This document shows positions 7,950 through 15,590 of a stretch of 64,000 nucleotides of DNA, piece by piece. Numbering within the stretch: position 1 is the stretch's first letter; each line of letters starts with the position of its first letter. Both the position numbers and the translations under genes were made by a program. The DNA comes from Peterkaempfera podocarpi (lineage in GTDB: Bacteria; Actinomycetota; Actinomycetes; Streptomycetales; Streptomycetaceae). The stretch lies in the NCBI RefSeq assembly GCF_042466665.1, contig NZ_CP162102.1, positions 5,022,001 through 5,086,000 of the forward strand. The letters are read 5' to 3'. The notes below the pieces were generated by a model. It was not told the origin of the DNA and ran no database searches. It saw nothing but the letters and a program-made list of their open reading frames with translations.

Positions 7950-8357
7950 ATGCCTCCGAAGGGCCGTCAGGCTGCGGGCGCCAAGAAGGTGCGCCGCAAG
8001 GAGAAGAAGAACGTCGCTCACGGGCACGCCCACATCAAGAGCACGTTCAACAACACGATCGTCTCGATCACCGACCCGACCGGCAACGTGATCTCGTGGG
8101 CCTCCGCCGGCCACGTCGGCTTCAAGGGCTCGCGCAAGTCCACGCCGTTCGCCGCGCAGATGGCCGCCGAGGCTGCCGCCCGCCGCGCTCAGGAGCACGG
8201 CATGCGCAAGGTCGACGTCTTCGTCAAGGGCCCCGGCTCCGGCCGTGAGACCGCGATCCGCTCCCTGCAGGCCACCGGCCTCGAGGTCGGCTCGATCCAG
8301 GACGTCACCCCGACCCCGCACAACGGCTGCCGCCCCCCGAAGCGCCGCCGCGTCTGA
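7950..8357 (+). CDS. rpsK: 30S ribosomal protein S11
   Basis: A 135-residue protein with an Arg/Lys-rich N-terminus and the S11 core (AHIKSTFNNTIVSITD, GFKGSRKSTPFAAQMAA) ending PHNGCRPPKRRRV, a nearly invariant tail. S11 forms part of the platform near the E site. The usual neighbour rpsD is absent; rpoA follows directly, as in Streptomyces. Confidence 0.97.
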   Translation: MPPKGRQAAGAKKVRRKEKKNVAHGHAHIKSTFNNTIVSITDPTGNVISWASAGHVGFKGSRKSTPFAAQMAAEAAARRAQEHGMRKVDVFVKGPGSGRETAIRSLQATGLEVGSIQDVTPTPHNGCRPPKRRRV

Positions 8358-8364
8358 CCCCTGT

Positions 8365-8392
8365 GGCAGCCGCTTCGGCCGAAGCGGCTGCC
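8365..8392 (+). terminator. perfect palindrome after rpsK
   Basis: A 28-base perfect palindrome (14-bp arms, GGCAGCCGCTTCGG and its complement) begins 7 bases after the rpsK stop. It is the first of two strong hairpins in the rpsK-rpoA gap and may act as a partial terminator or RNA-stability element, since rpoA lies on the same strand. Confidence 0.6.
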
Positions 8393-8460
8393 GGGTCCGA
8401 CTCCGCGCCGTCGCCGCCCCGGGCGATCCGACGGCCGGGTTCGCGGTCCAAGCGTCACCT

Positions 8461-8493
8461 GTACGGGCTCCCCTTCACCCGGGGAGCCCGTAC
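8461..8493 (+). terminator. second hairpin before rpoA
   Basis: A perfect 13-bp stem GTACGGGCTCCCC / GGGGAGCCCGTAC surrounds a TTCACCC loop, 58 bases before the rpoA start. Together with the palindrome at 8365 it makes a two-hairpin leader or attenuator in front of rpoA-rplQ. Confidence 0.55.
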
Positions 8494-8551
8494 GCTTGAG
8501 TCCATCGGCATCAAATAGCGGGTGCCGAAGACAACTGGAGGAACACCTCTC

Positions 8552-9574
8552 ATGCTGATCGCTCAGCGCCCCTCGTTGACCGAAGAGGTCGTCGACGAAT
8601 TCCGCTCCCGGTTCGTGATCGAGCCGCTGGAGCCGGGCTTCGGCTACACCCTCGGCAACTCGCTCCGCCGCACGCTCCTCTCCTCGATCCCGGGTGCCGC
8701 AGTCACCTCCATCCGGATCGACGGCGTCCTGCACGAGTTCACCACCGTGCCGGGTGTCAAGGAGGACGTCACCGACCTCATCCTCAACATCAAGCAGCTG
8801 GTCGTCTCCTCGGAGCACGACGAGCCGGTCGTGATGTACCTGCGCAAGCAGGGCCCGGGTGTGGTCACCGCCGCCGACATCGCGCCCCCGGCCGGTGTCG
8901 AGGTGCACAACCCCGAGCTGGTCCTCGCCACCCTGAACGGCAAGGGCAAGCTGGAGATGGAGCTGACCGTCGAGCGCGGTCGCGGCTATGTCTCCGCCGT
9001 GCAGAACAAGCAGTCCGGCCAGGAGATCGGCCGTATCCCGGTCGACTCGATCTACTCGCCGGTGCTCAAGGTCACCTACAAGGTCGAGGCGACCCGTGTC
9101 GAGCAGCGCACCGACTTCGACAAGCTGATCGTCGACGTCGAGACCAAGCCCGCCATGCGTCCCCGTGACGCCATGGCCTCGGCCGGCAAGACCCTCGTCG
9201 AGCTGTTCGGCCTCGCCCGCGAGCTGAACGTCGACGCCGAGGGCATCGACATGGGCCCGTCCCCCACGGACGCCGCCCTGGCCGCCGACCTGGCGCTGCC
9301 GATCGAGGAGCTGGAGCTCACCGTCCGCTCCTACAACTGCCTCAAGCGCGAGGGCATCCACACCGTGGGTGAGCTCGTCGCCCGCTCGGAGGCGGACCTG
9401 CTCGACATCCGCAACTTCGGTGCGAAGTCGATCGACGAGGTCAAGGCGAAGCTGGCCGGCATGGGCCTGGCCCTCAAGGACAGCCCGCCCGGATTCGACC
9501 CCACCGCGGCGGCCGACGCCTTCGGCGCCGACGACCTGGACGACTCCGGTTACGCGGAGACCGAGCAGTACTGA
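8552..9574 (+). CDS. rpoA: DNA-directed RNA polymerase subunit alpha
   Basis: A 340-residue subunit. The N-terminal domain (about 1-230) holds the dimer interface (LEPGFGYTLGNSLRRTLLSS), and the C-terminal domain (about 250-320) carries two helix-hairpin-helix motifs (EELELTVRSYNCLKREGI, LLDIRNFGAKSIDEVKAKL), used for UP-element and activator contacts. Start at 8552 follows GGAGG; an in-frame GTG at 8522 lies upstream of that site. It is cotranscribed with rplQ downstream. Confidence 0.98.
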   Translation: MLIAQRPSLTEEVVDEFRSRFVIEPLEPGFGYTLGNSLRRTLLSSIPGAAVTSIRIDGVLHEFTTVPGVKEDVTDLILNIKQLVVSSEHDEPVVMYLRKQGPGVVTAADIAPPAGVEVHNPELVLATLNGKGKLEMELTVERGRGYVSAVQNKQSGQEIGRIPVDSIYSPVLKVTYKVEATRVEQRTDFDKLIVDVETKPAMRPRDAMASAGKTLVELFGLARELNVDAEGIDMGPSPTDAALAADLALPIEELELTVRSYNCLKREGIHTVGELVARSEADLLDIRNFGAKSIDEVKAKLAGMGLALKDSPPGFDPTAAADAFGADDLDDSGYAETEQY

Positions 9575-9672
9575 GCAGTCCCCCGATGAGCCAAGTCCTG
9601 CGGGCACCGTGCCCGCAGGCCCTCTCCGGTACCTGATACGGCCGGAGCAGGAGATATGAGGAGAGAATCCCC

Positions 9673-10167
9673 ATGCCGCGTCCCACCAAGGGAGCCCGTC
9701 TCGGCGGCGGTCCGTCGCACGAGCGTCTGCTGCTGGCCGGTCTGGCCCGCGAGCTGTTCCAGTACGGCCGCATCACCACCACCGAGGCCAAGGCCCGTCG
9801 CCTGCGCCCGGTGGCGGAGAGGCTGATCACCAAGGCGAAGAAGGGCGACCTGCACAACCGTCGCCTGGTGCGTCAGAGCATCACCGACATTGCGGTGCTG
9901 CACACCCTCTTCACCGAGATCGCGCCGCGCTACGAGAACCGCCCCGGCGGTTACACCCGCATCACCAAGATCGGTCCCCGTCGTGGCGACAACGCCCCGA
10001 TGGCCGTGATCGAGCTGGTGGAGGCCCTCACCGTCGCGCAGAACGCGGTCGGCGAGGCCGAGGCCGCCACCAAGCGGGCCGTCAAGGAGGCCGACGAGGC
10101 CAAGGCCGCCGAGGCCACCGAGACCGAGGCCACCGAGGCCCCGGCCGAGGAGTCCAAGGACGCCTGA
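9673..10167 (+). CDS. rplQ: 50S ribosomal protein L17
   Basis: A 164-residue protein. Residues 1-120 are the L17 fold (MPRPTKGARLGGGPSHERLL, RLRPVAERLITKAKKGDLHN). After that comes a 45-residue Ala/Glu-rich acidic tail, common in actinobacterial L17. It lies near the polypeptide exit of the large subunit. A terminator follows. Confidence 0.97.
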   Translation: MPRPTKGARLGGGPSHERLLLAGLARELFQYGRITTTEAKARRLRPVAERLITKAKKGDLHNRRLVRQSITDIAVLHTLFTEIAPRYENRPGGYTRITKIGPRRGDNAPMAVIELVEALTVAQNAVGEAEAATKRAVKEADEAKAAEATETEATEAPAEESKDA

Positions 10168-10189
10168 GCCCTGTCCCAGGGTTCAACCG

Positions 10190-10222
10190 AGGCCCGCTCC
10201 CCCCGCCCGGGGGAGCGGGCCT
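10190..10222 (+). terminator. hairpin terminator after rplQ
   Basis: A perfect 13-bp stem (10190-10202 with 10210-10222) with a 7-base CCGCCCG loop, 22 bases after the rplQ stop and 27 bases before truA. It probably closes the alpha operon. Confidence 0.7.
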
Positions 10223-10249
10223 CTCCGCCGTATCAGGGAGATTCGAGCA

Positions 10250-11167
10250 GTGGTCGACGAGTGCGACGAGAAGCCGGCACTGGACGGGCCCGCCGAGGGC
10301 TGCGTCCGGATCAGGCTGGACCTGGCCTACGACGGGTCGGAGTTCTCCGGCTGGGCGCGTCAGCCCGGACGGCGGACCGTCCAGGGCGAGCTTGAGGAGG
10401 CGCTGCGCACCGTGCTGCGCACCGACCTCCCGGTGGAGCTGACGGTGGCCGGCCGCACCGACGCCGGGGTCCACGCGAGGGGCCAGGTCGCCCATGTCGA
10501 CCTGCCCGAGGAGCTCTGGGCCGCGCACCGGGAGAAGGTGCGGCGCAGGCTGGCGGGGCGGCTTCCGGCGGACGTCCGGGTGTGGTCGCTGACCGAGGCC
10601 CCGCACGGCTTCGACGCCCGATTTGCAGCCGTCTGGCGCCGCTACGCCTACCGGATAAGCGACCACCCGGGCGGGGTGGATCCGCTGCGCCGCGGCCATG
10701 TGCTCTGGCACGACCGCCCGCTGGACGTGGCCCTGATGAACCAGGCCGCCCGGCTGCTGCTGGGGGAGCACGACTTCGCCGCGTACTGCAAGAAGCGGGA
10801 GGGGGCCACCACCGTACGGACCCTGCTGGAGCTGGGCTGGGAGCGCACCCCCGACGACCCGATGGCCCATCGCGACGGGACCGGCCTGGTGGTGGCGACG
10901 GTCCGCGCCGACGCCTTCTGCCACAACATGGTGCGGGCCCTGGTGGGGTCGATGCTGCTGGTGGGCGACGGCCGGCGGCCGGTCGGGTTCCCCGGGGAGG
11001 TGCTGGCCGGACGGGTGCGCAACTCGGCGGTCAATGTGGTGCGCCCGCACGGGCTGACCCTGGAGGAGGTCGGCTATCCGGCGGACGGGCTGCTGATGGA
11101 GCGCAATCGCACCGCCCGCCGGATGCGCACCCTGCCGGGTGCTGTGGTCAGCCCGCCGGAGCGGTGA
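10250..11167 (+). CDS. truA: tRNA pseudouridine(38-40) synthase
   Basis: A 305-residue TruA-family enzyme converting uridines 38-40 of the tRNA anticodon arm to pseudouridine. The catalytic Asp is D71 within AGRTDAGVHARGQ; LDLAYDGSEFSGWARQ opens the conserved domain and FCHNMVRALVGSML is the conserved C-terminal motif. The N-terminal 18 residues are variable, so the GTG start at 10250 (AGGGA site upstream) is likely but not certain. Its 3' end overlaps the oppositely oriented gene at 11148 by 20 bases. Confidence 0.92.
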   Translation: MVDECDEKPALDGPAEGCVRIRLDLAYDGSEFSGWARQPGRRTVQGELEEALRTVLRTDLPVELTVAGRTDAGVHARGQVAHVDLPEELWAAHREKVRRRLAGRLPADVRVWSLTEAPHGFDARFAAVWRRYAYRISDHPGGVDPLRRGHVLWHDRPLDVALMNQAARLLLGEHDFAAYCKKREGATTVRTLLELGWERTPDDPMAHRDGTGLVVATVRADAFCHNMVRALVGSMLLVGDGRRPVGFPGEVLAGRVRNSAVNVVRPHGLTLEEVGYPADGLLMERNRTARRMRTLPGAVVSPPER

Positions 11168-12338
11168 CCGCGGGCTGGGAGGCGGCCAGCCGGCCGCGCT
11201 GGTACAGGGTGTTGCGGGCCAGGGTCGCGATGTCGCGGCTGGCCTTCTGCACCTTCTTGTCGCCCTTGGGCACCGGCTTGCCGTTGGTGTAGCCGCCGAT
11301 GGTGAAGTAGGCGTAGCGGCCGGCGGAGGCCTGGGAGCTCAGGCACTGCACATTGCGGCAGAACGCCTTGATGTTCCGGTAGAGCGAGAAGATGTTGCCG
11401 GTGTTGACCTTCGCCACGGCCTGCGCCTGCGTGGAGTCGTCGAAGACCACGATGCCCACGGTGACCGCGATGCCCTTGCTGACATAGGTGGCGCGGTAGA
11501 CGGCCCGGCACTTGTGGGTGGCGAACACCTCACCCAGACCGCTGGAGCCCGCCTTGGCGCAGTTGCCGGTGGCGTTGGGAGAGCCGTCCCGTGTGTAGAC
11601 GGTGCCGTTGATGGGGACCTGCACGTCGGGGAAGAGGGTGCGGGTGTTCAGCGGCGCGGTGTCCTTGCCCGCGGAGGAGATGATTGTCAGCGGGTCCACC
11701 GGGGGCGGCGGAGGCGTGGACGGCTTGGGGCTCGGCTTGGTGACGGAGGCCGTGGGGGAGGGGCTGGTGGAGGGGCCGGCCTCCGGGCCGCTCTTGGAGC
11801 CGAAGACACCCAGCGCGGCCGCCACGATGCCGCCCACCACCAGCACCGCCGCCACGCCGCTGCCGATCGTGTACAGCCGCTTCTTCTTGCGGGCGGCGGC
11901 GTCGTTCCGGTCCGCCAGCGCGGCCCAGTCGGGCTCCGTGGAGCTGCGGGGGACGGCGCCGGCCTGGTTGTACGGCCCGGGCTGCTGCGGGTAGCCGCCC
12001 TGCTGGGGATAGCCCTGCTGGGGGTAGCCGTAGCCCGGCTGCTGCTGGGGGTAGCCGTACCCGGCGGGCTGGCCCGTGGCGTGGGCAGGGAAGGGCGACT
12101 GGGGCTGCTGGCCGCCGGAGGCGCGCTGGGGGAGTCCCTGCGGGGTCGTCCCCGCCGGGGCGGACGCCTGCGGTCCGCCCTGCTGCTGACCGGGCCACTG
12201 TGCGCCGCCCTGCGGCTGCTCCTGCTGTCCTGGCTGTGCCTGCTGCTGTCCCGGCTGTCCCTGCTGCTGACCCGCCTGCGGCCCGTCCTGCGGCTGCTCG
12301 CCGCCGGCACCCGGGGCCGCTCCCCACCCATCGCTCAT
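11148..12338 (-). CDS. single-pass membrane protein with Q/G/P-rich N-terminus
   Basis: A 396-residue protein of unknown function. Residues 1 to about 140 are a disordered stretch rich in Gln, Gly, Pro and Tyr (repeats such as GYGYPQQ). Then come a basic KKKR and one transmembrane helix (TIGSGVAAVLVVGGIVAAAL), a Pro/Ser/Thr linker, and an outer domain of about 190 residues with at least four Cys (GNCAKAGS, HKCRAVY, AFCRNVQC) that may form disulfides. The start chosen is the ATG at 12338 (MSDGWGAAPG). The frame is open far upstream, but that part only mirrors the ABC-F gene. It looks like a streptomycete cell-envelope protein; no enzyme motif is seen. Confidence 0.75.
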   Translation of the reverse strand: MSDGWGAAPGAGGEQPQDGPQAGQQQGQPGQQQAQPGQQEQPQGGAQWPGQQQGGPQASAPAGTTPQGLPQRASGGQQPQSPFPAHATGQPAGYGYPQQQPGYGYPQQGYPQQGGYPQQPGPYNQAGAVPRSSTEPDWAALADRNDAAARKKKRLYTIGSGVAAVLVVGGIVAAALGVFGSKSGPEAGPSTSPSPTASVTKPSPKPSTPPPPPVDPLTIISSAGKDTAPLNTRTLFPDVQVPINGTVYTRDGSPNATGNCAKAGSSGLGEVFATHKCRAVYRATYVSKGIAVTVGIVVFDDSTQAQAVAKVNTGNIFSLYRNIKAFCRNVQCLSSQASAGRYAYFTIGGYTNGKPVPKGDKKVQKASRDIATLARNTLYQRGRLAASQPAVTAPAG

Positions 12339-12485
12339 GGGCCCGAATCTTAGGGCATTCGGCTTTACCGACCCATGGGGAGGGCGCCAACAGTCCTGGG
12401 CGCAGGGGACCTTCGGGGCTCCGGTGGGGCCGTCGTCGGAAAAGCGCTTGGGCGGGGCCCCGGGCACAGCGGAGAATCCCCTGCC

Positions 12486-14135
12486 ATGGGACACGTCGAG
12501 ATCTCGCACCTGGAGTACTACCTGCCGGACGGGCGGGTGCTGTTCAATGACGCGTCCTTCCGGGTCGGCGAAGGCGCCGCGGTCGCCCTGGTCGGCGCCA
12601 ACGGCGCCGGCAAGACCACCCTGCTGCGCCTGCTGGCGGGCGATGCCCAGCCGCACGGCGGGACGCTCGCGGTGAGCGGCGGCCTCGGGGTGATGCGGCA
12701 GTTCGTCGGCACCACCGGCCGGGGTTCCGACGGCGGTGGACTCCCGGAGGACGCCTCCGTACGGGACCTGCTGGTCTCGGTGGCCCCGCCGAGGATCCGC
12801 ACCGCGGCGCTGGCGGTGGACGCGGCCGAGCTGGCGATGATGGCGCAGGACGACGAGCCGGCCCAGCTGGGCTACGCCCAGGCGCTGGCCGACTGGGCGG
12901 ACGCCGGCGGCTATGAGTACGAGACCGTCTGGGACGTCTGCACCACCGCGGCGCTGGGCATGCCCTTCGAGTCGTCCCAGTGGCGCGGTCTCGGCACCCT
13001 CTCCGGAGGTGAGCAGAAGCGGCTGGTGCTGGAGGCGCTGCTGCGCGGGCCGGACGAGGTGCTGCTGCTGGACGAGCCGGACAACTATCTGGACGTCCCC
13101 GGCAAGCGCTGGCTGGAGGAGCAGATCCGGGCCACCGCCAAGACGGTGCTCTTCATCTCCCACGACCGGGAACTGCTGGCACGCACCGCAGACAAGATCA
13201 TCAGCGTGGAGCCGGGCCCGGCGGGCAGCCGTGTCTGGGTGCACGGTGAGGGCTTCGCCTCGTACCACGAGGCCCGCAAGGAGCGCTTCGAGCGGCTGGA
13301 GGAGCTGCGCCGCCGCTGGGACGAGGAGCACGCCAAGCTCAAGCAGCTGGTCAACACCCTGAAGAACAAGGCCGCCTTCAACGACGGCCTGGCCTCCCGC
13401 TACCAGGCGGCGCAGACCCGGCTCCGCAAGTTCGAGGAGGCGGGCCCGCCGGAGGTGCCGCCGCGCGAGCAGCAGATCTCCATGCGGCTCAAGGGCGGGC
13501 GTACCGGGGTGCGGGCGGTCACCTGCAAGGGGCTGGAGCTCACCGGGCTGATGTCCCCGTTCGACCTGGAGGTCTTCTACGGCGAGCGGGTGGCGGTGCT
13601 GGGGTCCAACGGCTCCGGCAAGTCGCACTTCCTGCGGCTGCTGGCGGGGGACGCCTCGGTACGGCACCAGGGGGACTGGAAGCTGGGCGCCCGTGTCGTC
13701 CCGGGCCACTTCGTGCAGACCCATGCCCACCCCGAGCTGCTCGGCCGCACCCCGCAGGAGATCCTGGCGACCGAGCACGCCCGGGACCGCGGGCAGGCGA
13801 TGAGCGCGCTGCGCCGCTACGAGCTGCACGGCCAGGCCGACCAGCGCTTCGAGTCGCTCTCCGGTGGGCAGCAGGCGCGGCTGATGATCCTGCGGCTGGA
13901 GCTGTCCGGGGTCACCGCGCTGTTGCTGGACGAGCCCACCGACAACCTGGACCTGGAGTCGGCGGAGGCGCTGCAGGAGGGGCTGGAGGTGTTCGAGGGG
14001 ACGGTGCTCTGCGTCACCCACGACCGCTGGTTCGCCCGCTCCTTCGACCGCTTCCTGGTCTTCGGGCAGGACGGCCGGGTCTACGAGGCGCCCCAGCCGG
14101 TCTGGGACGAGAAGCGGGTGACCCGCGAGCGCTGA
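12486..14135 (+). CDS. ABC-F family ATP-binding protein
   Basis: A 549-residue soluble protein with two fused ATPase domains and no membrane part. Domain 1 has Walker A GANGAGKTT, signature LSGGEQKR and Walker B LLLDEPDNYLD. Domain 2 has GSNGSGKSH, LSGGQQAR and LLLDEPTDNLD. Between them is a charged linker (ERLEELRRRWDEEHAKLKQL), the P-site-reaching region of ABC-F proteins. ABC-F factors act on ribosomes, as translation factors or antibiotic-protection proteins; the sequence alone does not say which. The start at 12486 (MGHVEISHLEYYLPDG) fits the family; the frame is open further upstream. Confidence 0.9.
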   Translation: MGHVEISHLEYYLPDGRVLFNDASFRVGEGAAVALVGANGAGKTTLLRLLAGDAQPHGGTLAVSGGLGVMRQFVGTTGRGSDGGGLPEDASVRDLLVSVAPPRIRTAALAVDAAELAMMAQDDEPAQLGYAQALADWADAGGYEYETVWDVCTTAALGMPFESSQWRGLGTLSGGEQKRLVLEALLRGPDEVLLLDEPDNYLDVPGKRWLEEQIRATAKTVLFISHDRELLARTADKIISVEPGPAGSRVWVHGEGFASYHEARKERFERLEELRRRWDEEHAKLKQLVNTLKNKAAFNDGLASRYQAAQTRLRKFEEAGPPEVPPREQQISMRLKGGRTGVRAVTCKGLELTGLMSPFDLEVFYGERVAVLGSNGSGKSHFLRLLAGDASVRHQGDWKLGARVVPGHFVQTHAHPELLGRTPQEILATEHARDRGQAMSALRRYELHGQADQRFESLSGGQQARLMILRLELSGVTALLLDEPTDNLDLESAEALQEGLEVFEGTVLCVTHDRWFARSFDRFLVFGQDGRVYEAPQPVWDEKRVTRER

Positions 14136-14175
14136 CCCCGGACGGGTGACGATCGGGGCAGAGATGACCCGTACG

Positions 14176-14202
14176 CCGGACGGGTCGTTTTGACCCGTCC
14201 GG
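14176..14202 (+). terminator. hairpin after the ABC-F gene, overlapping the rplM promoter
   Basis: A perfect 11-bp stem CCGGACGGGTC / GACCCGTCCGG encloses a GTTTT loop. It lies 40 bases after the ABC-F stop. The right part of the loop and stem also supplies the TTGACC of a promoter-like sequence. Confidence 0.65.
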
Positions 14203-14219
14203 GCCCGGCCCGGTATTCT
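14190..14219 (+). promoter_or_regulatory. candidate rplM-rpsI promoter
   Basis: TTGACC (14190-14195) and TATTCT (14214-14219) are separated by 18 bases, a good principal-sigma promoter. It would give an rplM leader of about 170 bases. The -35 lies inside the preceding terminator hairpin. Confidence 0.6.
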
Positions 14220-14398
14220 GCGAGCTTGTTGTGCGTATTGGCTCGCTCCATCTCACGTGAGAGGTCGGTACGCCGGTTCACCGGGCCGATGACCAGCGGA
14301 TCCCGCCTTGTTGCGTCCAAGGCGGCATGTCCAGGCTGATCGTGATCGTCCGGGTGGCCCTGTCAGGACACACTCACTGAAAAGCGAAGGCTACGACC

Positions 14399-14842
14399 GT
14401 GCGTACGTACAGCCCTAAGCCCGGCGACGTCCAGCGTCAGTGGCACGTCATCGACGCGACCGACGTCGTGCTGGGCCGCCTGGCCACCCAGGCCGCATCT
14501 CTCCTCCGGGGCAAGCACAAGCCGGTGTACGCGCCGCACGTTGACACTGGTGACTTCGTCATCATCATCAACGCCGACAAGGTGCACCTCTCCGGTAACA
14601 AGCGGGAGCAGAAGCTGGCCTACCGCCACTCCGGCTACCCGGGCGGTCTCCGCTCGGTGCGCTACGGCGACCTCCTGGACAAGACTCCGGAGAAGGCCGT
14701 CGAGAAGGCGATCAGGGGCATGCTGCCGAAGAACTCCCTCGGCCGCCAGATGCTCTCCAAGCTGAAGGTGTACTCGGGCGACCAGCACCCCCACGCTGCC
14801 CAGCAGCCGGTGCCGTTCGAGATCACCCAGGTCGCGCAGTAA
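14399..14842 (+). CDS. rplM: 50S ribosomal protein L13
   Basis: A 147-residue L13 (RTYSPKPGDVQRQWHVIDAT, HPHAAQQP near the end, and KAIRGMLPKNSLGRQMLSKL). L13 initiates large-subunit assembly. The GTG start has CGAAGG nearby upstream. It precedes rpsI by 47 bases in the conserved rplM-rpsI operon. Confidence 0.97.
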   Translation: MRTYSPKPGDVQRQWHVIDATDVVLGRLATQAASLLRGKHKPVYAPHVDTGDFVIIINADKVHLSGNKREQKLAYRHSGYPGGLRSVRYGDLLDKTPEKAVEKAIRGMLPKNSLGRQMLSKLKVYSGDQHPHAAQQPVPFEITQVAQ

Positions 14843-14889
14843 TTCCGGCCACCAAACCCCCATCTGAGTAGCAGGAGCTGAGGATCACC

Positions 14890-15372
14890 GTGGCCGAGAC
14901 TGCCATCGAGACCCCCCTCGAGGTCGAGGAGACCGTCGAGGAGAACTACACCACCGAGTCGCTGGCCTCCCGCTTCGGCGAGGCCATCCCGGGCGCCGGC
15001 CTCGGCCGTCGCAAGGAGGCGATCGCCCGCGTGCGCATCGTCCCCGGCACCGGCGTGTGGAAGATCAACGGTCGCACCCTCGAGGAGTACTTCCCGAACA
15101 AGGTGCACCAGCAGATCGTCAACGAGCCCTTCAAGGTGCTCGAGATCGACGGTCGTTACGACGTCATCGCCCGCATCAGCGGCGGCGGCGTCTCCGGCCA
15201 GGCCGGCGCCCTGCGCCTCGGCGTGGCCCGCGCCCTCAACGAGGCGGACGTGGACAACAACCGCGGCCCGCTCAAGAAGGCCGGCTTCCTGACCCGTGAC
15301 TCCCGCGCCATCGAGCGCAAGAAGGCGGGTCTGAAGAAGGCCCGTAAGGCGCCGCAGTACAGCAAGCGCTAA
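14890..15372 (+). CDS. rpsI: 30S ribosomal protein S9
   Basis: A 160-residue S9. Residues 1-35 are an acidic Glu/Thr-rich extension usual in actinobacteria. The core begins GRRKEAIARVRIVPGTG and the C-terminus is AIERKKAGLKKARKAPQYSK-R, the tail that reaches the P-site tRNA. GTG start. A strong terminator follows. Confidence 0.97.
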   Translation: MAETAIETPLEVEETVEENYTTESLASRFGEAIPGAGLGRRKEAIARVRIVPGTGVWKINGRTLEEYFPNKVHQQIVNEPFKVLEIDGRYDVIARISGGGVSGQAGALRLGVARALNEADVDNNRGPLKKAGFLTRDSRAIERKKAGLKKARKAPQYSKR

Positions 15373-15396
15373 AGCAGAGGCTTCGGCCTCGGCTTC

Positions 15397-15434
15397 CACG
15401 ACGCCCCGGGGGCAGCAGCCCCCGGGGCGTCGTG
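15397..15434 (+). terminator. hairpin terminator after rpsI
   Basis: A perfect 17-bp stem (15397-15413 with 15418-15434) and an AGCA loop, 25 bases after the rpsI stop. Confidence 0.8.
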
Positions 15435-15590
15435 CATCCTGAGCAGCATCATCGGGCGTGCAATGGCGTCCAATGGAGTAGTCGTACGGAATGCAGGCCC
15501 CCGGGACCGGGCAGGTGCACACGCACTGCGCACCACCACCGGTCCCGGTGCGTGCTTCCGCGCGGCGACGAGCCACGGAGGTTGGATTCA

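Noticed and set aside
12339..14021. Upstream extension of the minus-strand membrane-protein frame
   Set aside because: The extension is the mirror of the ABC-F gene; the Q/P-rich protein has a proper start at 12338.
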